NCBI GenBank assembly: GCA_951799425.1
Contig: OX637393.1
Coordinates: forward strand, 32,851,244-32,915,243
Direction of reading: 5' to 3'
DNA length: 64,000 nucleotides
Origin: Ilex aquifolium
Taxonomy: Eukaryota > Streptophyta > Magnoliopsida > Aquifoliales > Aquifoliaceae
This document shows positions 55,590 to 64,000 of the stretch, one piece after another (positions within the stretch are counted from its first letter, which is position 1; the number at the start of each line of letters is the position of its first letter). The notes beneath the pieces were generated by a model. The model worked only from the letters and a program-made list of their open reading frames with translations. It did not search any database and had not been told where the DNA came from. Made by a program: the position numbers and the translations under genes.

Positions 55590-56480
55590 TTTTCTCTTGA
55601 TTTCTCCTTTGCTCTTGATTCCCGAACTTAAATATTATTTGTTCTAAGCTATGTTATGGGTGGGTGACCACCAAATCTTTTTGGTATGCCCTTGAAATCC
55701 TAGTTTTCAAGGGAGAGGTGTTTTCTCTTTATCTTGCCTTTGTCATTGATTTCAAACCTTGATAGTCGTTTGTTATCGATTCCAATACATGATTGTTACT
55801 TTATCTCTGATTCCAAGCTTGATCTCCGTTGTTATTGATCTCGAGACTTGATTGTTTCCTTGTCCTTAACTCCCTAAGCTTAATGATCCATTTGTTCTTG
55901 GTATCCAAAAAAATTTGATATTCGTTTGTTATTGATTCTACCCTTGTGATTCAATTATTTTCAATATTTAATACTTGATATTCTTTATTCTTGGTTCCAA
56001 GACTTGAGTGTTCTTTTGGTCTTGATTTCTAAGCTTCATAATCCTTTGTTCTTGATTTCACACCTTAATAGTTGTTTGTTATTGATTTCCATACATGATC
56101 GTTCCGTTAAATCTTAATTTCTCCTTTGTTCACGACTTTCACGCTTGATACGCCTTTATTCTGGATTTCCAAACTTAATATTTATTTGCTCTTGATAGCC
56201 AAATTTGATATTCACTTGATTGATTATAACTATTGTAAGTCATGTATTCTTGATATTCAATACTTGACATCCTTTGGTTCTTGATTTCAAGACTTGACAT
56301 TCAATTGCTCTTGATTTCAATACTTGATTTCTCCTTGTCCTTGAGTTCAAAACTCGATACTCTTTAGTTCTTGGTTATAAAGCTTGATATGCATCTGTTA
56401 TTGACTCCAAAACTCGATTGTTACTTTGTTCTTGATTCCCAAGCTTGATTATTTATTTGCTCCTTAATTCAAAATTCTAA
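55590..56480. repeat. ~30-bp degenerate minisatellite (TTGATTTCCAAGCTTGATATTC-like)
   Basis: Around 25-30 diverged units of 'cttgatttccaagcttgata' plus 'ttcctttgtt'. It occupies the place of RT-RNase H-integrase in interior A and is not found in B. It has no coding potential. Confidence 0.85.
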
Positions 56481-56700
56481 AGATTGGTACTGACCAATAA
56501 AATGGTATTTTCGATGATATTATGTTAATTTTTCTTAAATTATTTCGTTGGAAAAATGTATATGGATTTGGAAGCTAAGATGGGAGGACAAGTCTGGTTA
56601 GGTTTCAACTGTAACCTTTGGTGGATTGTAATTTATATCAGAGTGCGCAGCGAACTAACGGAGTAAGGACTACAATGGGGAAACTACGGAGAAGATTCAA

Positions 56701-57204
56701 CTCATCCGGGAGAGGCTACGCACGGCGCGAAGTAGACAGAAGAGCTACGCGGACCACAGACGAAGATCCTTGGAATTAAAAGTGGGAGATTACATGTTTT
56801 CCAAGGTGTCACACAAGAAGGGCGTGTTTCGATTCGGCAAGAAGGAGAAGTTAGCGCCAAGATATACCGGACCGTTTGAAGTGATCAAAGCAGTAGGCAA
56901 TGCGGCGTATCAACTTCGACTACTAGCCCAGATATCCAGAGTACATGGCGTGTTTCACGTGTCGATGTTGAGGACGTGTCACTCAGATGCAACTCCAGTC
57001 GTGAACTTGGAGGAGATGGAAATTTAAGACGGAGCAACCTACGAAGAACAACCGGTAGAAATTCTCGACGCAAAGGAAAAAGTACTTCGCAACAAAGTTA
57101 TCAGATTGGTGAAGGTGTGGTGGCAACACCATGGAGTGGAGGAAGCTACATGGGAACCGGAGCAAGAAATGCGGGAGAAGTATCCATATTTGTTCGCTAC
57201 TTGA
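56701..57204 (+). pseudogene. Interior A integrase C terminus and chromodomain-like tail
   Basis: It aligns with the end of integrase B from 'ETTEKIQLIRERL' through 'SYADHRRRSLELKVGDYMFS', 'KLAPRYTGPFEVIKAVGNAA' and 'HGVFHVSML'. After one in-frame TAA (57,025-57,027) the same frame continues as a chromodomain-like tail: 'QPVEILDAKEKVLRNKV', 'KVWWQHHGVEEATWEPE', 'KYPYLFAT', stopping at 57,202-57,204. This tail places the family among the Tekay/Del chromoviruses. Chromodomain-type tails guide integration to chromatin. Confidence 0.88.
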
Positions 57205-57230
57205 GGTAAGTTTCGAGGACGAAACTTTCT

Positions 57231-57243
57231 TTAAGGGGGGTGG
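57231..57243 (+). promoter_or_regulatory. Interior A polypurine tract
   Basis: TTAAGGGGGGTGG, two bases before LTR2. Confidence 0.85.
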
Positions 57244-57744
57244 ATTGTAACACCCTGCATTTTTATTTTATATATGTATATAAATATATAGTAAATAATT
57301 GTTTTAAAAATGTGGATATATGTAGTGACATAAGAATAAACTGTAGGAATAAATACTATGGAGATAATTTGATTGGGAAGTTTACGTGTCGAAGATGTTT
57401 AAACTTGGAAAGGGTGAATAGACAAGTTTCTAAAGGTTTTTAGGTCAACATAATGCTTCCATTGAATCCGGAAGGTCGAAAAACATTGGGAGAGGTAATA
57501 GGGATGTATTAGAAGTTAGGAAGTGACCCGGAGTTAAAACACACTTTAGAGAGAATTTAGGTAAAATGGGTCCTGGACACTACTTAGTATTTTGGTCATA
57601 ACTTTTTATCCTTAAGTCCAATGGATCTGAAATTTTTACAGTAGATAGTAGACATCTAGGGCTACAAAAGTGTGTCTCATGAAAATTTTCAAATTCAACC
57701 TCTAAATGGGTCAAAACTGCCCTGGAAGTTGCAGCAGACAAAGT

Positions 57745-57869
57745 GTACCGGTACTGCGTACCGGTACCATACAGTACCGGTACTGTGTACCGGTACTTCG
57801 ACTCCAGAAGGTTTGGGGTACCGGTACTGAGTGCCGGTACAATATAGTACCGGTACTGGGTACCGGTAC
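57745..57869. repeat. GTACCGGTAC palindrome array (7 perfect + 1 variant)
   Basis: Sites start at 57,745, 57,758, 57,774, 57,787, 57,818, 57,831 (GTGCCGGTAC), 57,847 and 57,860. Spacings are 13, 16, 13, 31, 13, 16, 13, that is, two four-site blocks with the same geometry. Confidence 0.96.
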
Positions 57870-58494
57870 GATCCGTCTGACGCTCGCCGAACAGTAAAAA
57901 TCGGGATTTTGGTGTTTTAAAACACCCTTTTTAGCCTCATTTGCCCCATTTCTTCATCTCCCTCTCACCCTAACCCTCCTAGAAACCCTTAGAGAGAAAG
58001 AGAGAAAGATAAAACTCAAGATCAAAAGGAAAGACAAATGGTTCACAAGTGATTCAAGACTCAAACCCTAGGTTTCTTCGAGAGCATAAGGTAGGGGTTT
58101 TCTCTCACTCTCTTACATTGAGGCTAGGGTATTTATATATGTATGTTTTGGCTATCAATGGTATATATATGCTATGAAATCATCATCTCTTAGGCTTTTT
58201 GGCAAAGATTACATGTTTTGAACAAAGTTAGGGTTTAATACCCATGAAATTTCTTTTCTAGTTTTAAAACCTTAGTTTTTGGGAGAGTGATGTATTTCTT
58301 CTTAAATGCTTCTTTATTATGAACTTCAAAAACCGTAGTTGTTTGTGTTGGGTAGAAAAATGATGTTATTGTGATCTCATGTATTTTCTTTGTTGGTTGG
58401 GGAATTGTTACATAATATATCTTGGGGATTTTGGAGAGATGCTTGTAAAATGATATAAATATTAGAATGGTATGCTTGGTTGGGTTGTTTGTGA

Positions 58495-58955
58495 TGCCTT
58501 GAGGGTGAGAGGTTCCTTATAAGGATGCTCATGCCAAGAGAGGAGAGTATGTGATTTTTCCTCAAGAGGTTCCTTATAAGGATGCTTGAGTTTGTGATGC
58601 CTTGAGGGTGAGAGGTTCATTATAAGGATGCTCATGCCAAGAGAGGAGAGTATGTGATTTTCCTCAAGAGGTTCCTTATAAGGATGCTTGAGTTTGTGAT
58701 GCCTTGAGGGTGAGAGGTTCCTTATAAGGATGCTCATGCCAAGAGAGGAGAGTATGTGATTTTCCTTAAGAGGTTCCTTATAAGGATGCTTAAGAAACTA
58801 AGCCTTGAGGGTGAGAGGTTCCTTATAAGGATGCTCATGCCAAAAGAGGACAGTATGTGATTTGCCTCAAGAGGTTCCTTATAAGGGTGTTTGAGTAACC
58901 AAGCCTTGAGGGTGAGAGGTTCCTTATAAGGATGCTCATGCCAAAAGAGGACAAT
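58495..58955 (+). repeat. TCCTTATAAGGA tandem array in LTR2
   Basis: Almost identical unit by unit to the array at 53,295-53,750, including the same variant sites ('tcattataagga' and the 'gaaactaagcc' junction). This shows the two LTR 3' parts share a very recent common source. Confidence 0.94.
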
Positions 58956-59567
58956 ATTATATAATGTGTGGGAAATGGTTTATATTTTTAAAATGAATGT
59001 TTATTAGAATTGGTTATTATTGTTCATTTCTAGTACTATGGCTACTTAAACTTGAGATCAGTTGTAAAATGTCATTGTTTTACTGCAAAGATTATGTATG
59101 CTATTTGTGAAATGAGACCGGCCGTTTTAAATGCTTTTCTAAACCTTGTATGAGTTTGAGAGAATTTTTCTACAGAGCTTCGTGCTCACCCCCTACTGCT
59201 AACATTTTTCAGATTACCCGCTTGAGAAGGACTTAAGGGTCGAGGAGCCCACTACTTGGGAGACTCCACTTGACGGGAATGTGGATCCCGAGGTGGACGC
59301 GTAGAGCGACCTCCTTTCATTTTTGTACTAGACTAGGATATTCATTTTTAACCTTGTAAAGTCTAGTTTTCTTTTGTAATTCCGCTGCGCTACATTATTG
59401 GATTTTTGGGATGTAAAGGCCAAAATTGGTCTATTCTTTTGGGATAATGCTGTAAATTTTATGGATGACTTTATGAAGTCTTATTTATTGATGGATTATT
59501 TTAGTGCTCTCATGATATGAATGTTTTATAATGTAATGTCGTCCAGGGTGTGTTTTGGGGTGTTACA

Positions 59568-59720
59568 TGAGCTGTAGGTTATGGAATCACCTCTAGAGCT
59601 TTAGGATTAGGGTGAATTAAATCCTTGAGTGAAATTTTATACACGTTCTATACCTTAGCTTAACCTAATATTTAGGATGTCTTGTACATGCATGAACTAA
59701 GTTGTGAATTGATGTGCAGG
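59568..59720 (+). other. Interior B leader lacking a PBS
   Basis: It begins 'tgagctgtaggttatgga', homologous to 54,401 onward in interior A. The 35 bp that carry the PBS in A (54,366-54,400) are missing. The deleted segment in A is bounded by TTACA on both sides, so slippage or microhomology repair explains it. Confidence 0.85.
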
Positions 59721-60690
59721 ATGAACGACGAACAAGGCCGAGGACGCGGACATGGGCGTGGCCGTGGAGGTCAAGCGAATCCACCACCACCACTACCTCT
59801 GGATGCCATGCAAGGCATTTACCAATGCTTGAGGGAGCTCACCACTTTGGTACAAAACCAAAATGGTAACAACAACCACAATGGTGGAGCTCATCCTCTC
59901 GCTCAAGTACCTGGCAATGGGAACGGAGACCGAATGATGATAGCTCTTCGGGAATTCTTAAGACAACGACCACCTAACTTCCAAAGGAGCTCCAATCCTT
60001 TGGAGGCGGATAGATGGATCCGCCGAGTGAAGAAGATTTGTGACGGCATGGGAGTTGCCGAGGAGTTGAGAGTTGGTTTGGCGACCTACCTGTTTGAGGG
60101 GGAGGCCGACTGTTGGTGGGATGCCATAAAGAGGAGAAGGGACACCGACACACTCACTTGGGAAGAGTTCGATCAACTTTTCCAAGATAAGTACTTCCCT
60201 GAATCGGTCAGAGACCGAATGAAGGCGTATTTTCTTGCACTATGACAGGGTAGTATGACCGTGGCTGAGTATGAGAGGTGGTTCAACGAGCTCTCCCGTT
60301 ATGCTACGGGATTTATAGCTACTGAGGCCGACAGGGCCAAACGCTTCGAGCAGGGTCTGAGGCCGATCATTAGGGAGAAGTTGGTGGCTCTCAGAATTCA
60401 TGAGTTTGGGGACTTAGTGGACAGAGCTGCACTGGTAGAGAGAGACATAGAGGATAGCCAGCGACGACAGGGCTTCTCGAGAGGAGGTCCGATCCGGACG
60501 GGTGCTAGCACTAGTGGGGCACAGAGACCGACACCATACCGTCGGCCAGACCCGAAAGGTGGACAGCGACTTTTGATAGCCCGAGGAGAGGGAGACACTT
60601 AGACTAGAGCCGGTATTACCCCACGATCCTGCTTTGCATGTGGAGGTGTGGGACATATTCGGATGCATTGCCCAGTTTTTCCACCTCAGG
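59721..60690 (+). pseudogene. Interior B gag with zinc knuckle
   Basis: Starts at 59,721 ('MNDEQGRGRGHGRGRGGQAN'). I prefer this over the upstream Met at 59,682 because gag of related elements begins with a short RGRG stretch. The capsid core has 'LEADRWIRRVKKICDGMGVA', 'WWDAIKRRRDTDTLTWEEF' and 'LFQDKYFPESVRDRMKAYFL'. After the TGA at 60,243 it continues 'QGSMTVAEYERWFNELSRYA'. After the TAG at 60,600 comes an intact CCHC knuckle, '[15 protein letters not shown]'. It would form the particle shell and bind RNA. Confidence 0.9.
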
Positions 60691-60749
60691 GGCCTATCCA
60701 GACTGCCAGACAGGTACCAGCAGCCCAACCACCACCACCGAGGCCTGCA

Positions 60750-61330
60750 CCGCAACGACCGATACAAGCTCAAGCCCCTGGCGGCGCCAACCAAGGGCGA
60801 GTATTTGCTTTGACTCAGCCGGAGGAGGACATTGCCAATGTCGTTGTGGAAGGTATCGTCCTTATTTATAATTCGTGGGCCCGAATATTATTTGACCCCG
60901 GTGCAACACACTCATTTGTACGCACGACATATGCACTTGATTTGGGATTGAGTTTCGCGAAGCTAGAGCATGTTATGAACATTAGCTTGCCCACGGGAAA
61001 ACGGTTAGATACTAGCCGAGTCTGCAAGGGTTGCGTGCTTCGCATTGGGGAGCACGAATTGATTGTGGATTTGATTGCTTTAGAGATGAAGGGGTATGAT
61101 GTGAATTTTGGGATGAACTTGTTGTCCGCTTTCCGGGCGGTAGTGGATTGTTTCCGCAAGCGGATTACATTTCAGTTGTCGGGAGGAGTCGTTTTTAGTT
61201 TTGTGAATAACCGAGATTCTTTCCATCCATTTCCTACTACGGGTAGTAGATTCTTAAAAACGAAAGCGGGAAGTCAATTGAGTTTCTTAGCTAGCTTGAT
61301 GGGAGATGACAGGGATAAACTCCATACAGA
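60750..61330 (+). pseudogene. Interior B protease with altered active site
   Basis: '[17 protein letters not shown]' leads into '[20 protein letters not shown]'. The catalytic motif D-S-G-A reads D-P-G-A: the Ser codon (60,897-60,899) is CCC, one T-to-C step from TCC. The later signature, '[20 protein letters not shown]', is family-like, with Asn for the usual Ile/Val before G-M. The change next to the catalytic Asp probably reduces or removes activity. Confidence 0.88.
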
Positions 61331-62750
61331 TGTGGTGTTAATTGTATTGGAGTTTTCAGATGTTTTTCCCGAGGAATTACCCGAATTACCGCCACATAGC
61401 GAAATTGAGTTCAAGATCGATCTCTATCCGGGAACCGAACCCATATCCATTGCTCCCTACCGGATGACACCTTTGGAGTTGAAGGAGCTAAGGAAGCAGT
61501 TGGATCATTTGTTGGCGATTGAGTTTATCCGTCTAAGCACTTCACCCTGGGGAGCCCCGGTCCTCTTTGTGAAGAAAACGGATGAGACTCTACGGTTGTG
61601 CACGGATTACCGGAGGTTGAATCGAGTTATCGTGAAGAATAAGTATCCGTTGTTGAGAATTGATGACTTATTTGATCAGTTGAAGGGTTCGAAGTATTAC
61701 TCCAAGATTGATCTTCGTACGGGGTATCATCAGCTGCAGATTAAGGAGGAGGATATTCCTAAGACTGCTTTCCGTACCCGGTATGGTAATTTCGAGTATA
61801 CGGTGATGCCGTTCGGATTGACTAATGCCCCCGCAGCCTTCATGGATTTGATGCACAGAGTCTTCCGGCCTTACCTCGATCAATTTATCATTGTGTTTAT
61901 TGATGACATATTGGTTTACTCACAGACTCCGGAGGAACATGCTCGTCATCTCTCTATGGTGCTACAAACATTGAGAGAACATAAGTTATATGCGAAGATG
62001 AGCAAGTGTGAGTTTTGGATGAAGGAAGTGAAGTTCCTTGGCCATGTTGTGTCCGAGCAAGGAGTAGCGGTTGATCCCGCAAAGATTGAGGCCGTGATGA
62101 AATGGGAACCACCGAAGAACGTGACGGAAGTACGGAGTTTCTTGGGGTTAGCCGGCTATTATCATAGGTTTGTGGAAGGGTTCTCCAAGCTTGCGATGCC
62201 GATGAATCGCCTTACAAAGAAGGGGGAGAAATTTTTGTGGACTCAAGCGTGTGAACTAGCTTTTCGCACCTTGAAGGAGAAGTTGACGACGACACCTATC
62301 CTCATTATTCCGAGTAGTGGGGAAGGCTACGATGTCTACACCGATGCTTCACTACGAGGCTTGGGATGCGTTCTAATGCAAGGAGGGAAGGTAGTGGCTT
62401 ATGGCTCGAGGCAACTCAAGGTGCATGAGCAGAATTATCCCACACACGACTTGGAGCTGGCTGCAGTGGTGTTTGCTCTTAAGTTGTGGATATGTTATTT
62501 ATACGGGGAGAAATTTTAAGTGTTCTCGGACCATAAAAGCCTCAAGTATATCTTCACACAGAAAGACTTGAATCTCCGGCAGAGAAGGTGGATTGAGTAC
62601 TTGGAAGATTATGAGTTCACGCTCAACTACCATCCGGGGAAGGCCAATGTAGTTGCCGACACTCTTAGCAGGAAGTCTCGGGGTGAAATCAATTCTCTTG
62701 CGGTAAATAGGTGGAAAATGATTGATGCATTGGAGGAGTACGATCTATAG
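61331..62750 (+). pseudogene. Interior B reverse transcriptase-RNase H
   Basis: RT runs from '[20 protein letters not shown]' through '[20 protein letters not shown]' and '[20 protein letters not shown]' to the active site '[15 protein letters not shown]'. RNase H shows '[20 protein letters not shown]', '[19 protein letters not shown]' and, after the TAA at 62,517, '[20 protein letters not shown]'. A TAG at 62,748 follows 'EEYDL'. The RT catalytic Asp pair is intact. Two stops prevent full-length translation. Confidence 0.94.
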
Positions 62751-64000
62751 GTGGATGGACCGGAGTATCAACCATATCTATTCAACCTTGTAGCTCAACC
62801 GACGCTTCGGCAATGGGTTGTGGAGTTGCAATGCCTGGATTCGGAACTCGATTTGATTAGAGCCCGATTGGAGAATAGAGAAGCGATGGAAGGATGGTCT
62901 TGGAAGAATGGAGAGTTGAGATATGGGGAGAAGCTATGTGTTCCAGATGATTCGTCCCTAAAAGAGGAGATACTTGGAGAGTGTCATCGCTCCAAGTTTG
63001 CTATCCACCCCGGTAGCACAAAGATGTATAGGGACATGAAGCGTCAATACTGGTGGAGGGGAATGAAGCGAGATGTGGCCAAGTATGTAGCAAAATGTGC
63101 GGTGTGCCAGCAGGTGAAGATTGAGCATCAAAGGGCTGGAGGAGTCCTACAGTCTTTGCCTATTCCAGAGTGGAAGTGGGATCACATCACCATGGACTTC
63201 GTGTCGGGTTTACCACGGACGTCGCGCGAGCATAATGCAGTGTGGGTCATTGTGGATAGACTCACCAAGTCCGCTCACTTTTTGGGTATGAAGACCACAG
63301 ATACATTCGAGATTTTGAGCCAGCTGTATATCCGTGAGATAGTGAGGTTACACGGCGTTCCGCTCTCGATTGTGTCGAATCGTGACTCTAGGTTTGTGGT
63401 GAGATTCTGGCAGAGTCTACAAAAAGCGATGGGGACGGAGTTACACTTCAGTACGGCTTTTCATCCCCAAACGGATGGCCAATCCGAGAGGGTGATACAG
63501 ACTGCGGAGGATATGTTACGCGCTTGCGCGTTGGACTTCAAGGGGAGTTGGAGCGACCACTTACCGTTGGTGGAGTTTGCTTACAACAACAACTATCAGG
63601 GAAGTATTGGGATGGAACCGTATGAAGCATTGTATGGAAGACCATGCCGATCACCGACGTGTTGGTTAGAAGCCGGCGAGAGCAGTGTGTTTGGACCGGA
63701 CATTGTTCGAGAAACTACGGAGAAGATTCAACTCATCCGAGAGAGGCTACAGACGGCGCAAAGTAGACAGAAGAGCTATGCGGACCACAGACAAAGACCC
63801 TTAGAATTCAAGGTGGGAGACTACGTATTTCTCAAGGTGTCACCCAAGAAGGGCGTGTTTCGATTCAGCAAGAAGGGGAAGTTAGCGCCAAGATATACCG
63901 GACCGTTTGAGGTAATCAAAGCGGTAGGCAAGGCGGCATATCAACTTCGACTACCAGCCCAGCTATCCGGAGTACATGACGTGTTCCACGTGTCCATGTT
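62751..64000 (+). pseudogene. Interior B integrase, 3' end outside window
   Basis: The frame is open from 62,751 to the last base, so it is cut only by the window. The zinc domain has H-H-C-C ligands ('ECHRSKFAIHPGSTKMYRDM', 'KCAVCQQVK'). The first catalytic Asp is in 'HITMDFVSGL'. The second lies in 'IVSNRDSRF', where the aligned family residue is Asp (S-D-R-D). Here the codon at 63,378-63,380 is AAT (Asn). The Glu is intact in 'TDGQSERVIQ'. The C-terminal module 'RYTGPFEVIKAVGKAAYQLR' follows. The Asp-to-Asn change should abolish strand transfer. Confidence 0.92.

Larger units (their letters stand above)
54366..57245 (+). mobile_element. Gypsy interior A: deleted chromovirus interior
   Basis: Only about 2.9 kb between LTR1 and LTR2 against more than 4.4 kb for interior B. 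It keeps the PBS, gag zinc-knuckle region, part of protease, the integrase C terminus with a chromodomain-like tail, and a PPT. RT, RNase H and the integrase core are absent. About 1.2 kb of unrelated sequence with a minisatellite sits in their place. Non-autonomous. Confidence 0.88.
57246..59567 (+). repeat. LTR2 of compound gypsy structure
   Basis: 2,322 bp, TGTAACACCCTGC...GGGGTGTTACA. It shares about 90 bp at its 5' end and everything from about 57,900 onward with LTR1. Its middle (57,335-57,890) is different and includes the GTACCGGTAC array. It is followed by a second interior (B) rather than flanking DNA. Confidence 0.95.
59568..64000 (+). mobile_element. Gypsy interior B: near full-length chromovirus gag-pol, runs off window
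   Basis: One reading frame can be followed from the gag ATG (59,721) to the window end with only four stops: TGA 60,243-60,245, TAG 60,600-60,602, TAA 62,517-62,519 and TAG 62,748-62,750. The domain order is gag, knuckle, protease, RT, RNase H, integrase. Compared with the parallel frames in the Tekay-like element and in A, three of the stops look like C-to-T changes of CGA or CAG codons. The 3' LTR should lie beyond 64,000. Confidence 0.93.

Overview
This window looks like repeat-rich, intergenic DNA from a flowering-plant nuclear genome. I see no convincing host gene and no rRNA or tRNA gene. Almost all recognisable coding sequence belongs to LTR retrotransposons (Ty1/copia and Ty3/gypsy), with one MITE, one hAT-type non-autonomous element, a LINE-like ORF1 relic and several solo LTRs. 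The plant assignment rests on the copia and chromovirus/Tat families, the initiator-Met PBS sequences and the antisense ORFs typical of plant Tat elements. I cannot name the species.

Layout. 1-3.8 kb is AT-rich non-coding DNA with a short degenerate tandem repeat. 3,835-18,498 is an old minus-strand copia element (Copia-1; LTRs differ at about 32 of 477 sites by eye). It was later invaded by a chromovirus-type solo LTR (4,825-7,237, perfect TSD ATAGA) and by a larger Tekay/Del-like gypsy element (9,387-17,217, minus strand, 5' LTR truncated). 18.5-24.1 kb holds a gypsy gag relic, a Tat-like LTR fragment and a probable solo LTR. 24,145-28,975 is a nearly complete plus-strand copia element (Copia-2) with TSD GGGAA and 331-bp LTRs. 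31,485-34,914 is a three-layer nest: a roughly 300-bp MITE carrying a 2.1-kb solo LTR (TSD TTAAA) and a 1,015-bp hAT-type element (8-bp TSD ATAAATAC). 35,488-47,450 is a Tat-lineage gypsy element on the minus strand. Its gag-pol has lost protease by an internal deletion that fuses gag to reverse transcriptase in frame. On the opposite strand it carries two spliced antisense genes. 47.5-50.5 kb is AT-rich with a 28-bp tandem repeat. 50,498-51,749 is a LINE-like ORF1 relic cut by the next insertion. 51,750-64,000 is a compound chromovirus structure, LTR-interior(A)-LTR-interior(B), running off the right edge. A is internally deleted and contains a minisatellite. B keeps one gag-pol frame interrupted by only four stop codons.

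How the parts relate. No autonomous element is intact here. B lacks a PBS and has altered protease and integrase active sites. The Tat element lacks protease and has a changed integrase Glu. Copia-2 has intact catalytic motifs but several stops and frameshifts. The most interesting signals are in the LTRs and on the antisense strand: (i) three LTRs carry phased arrays of the palindrome GTACCGGTAC with recurrent 13/16/13-bp spacing; (ii) LTRs of one family share their ends and a 3' block but differ in the middle, as if modules had been exchanged; (iii) the same family carries tandem arrays built on the palindrome TCCTTATAAGGA; (iv) the two antisense genes of the Tat element keep GT-AG introns, and the first has G-boxes and a TATA-like box upstream.
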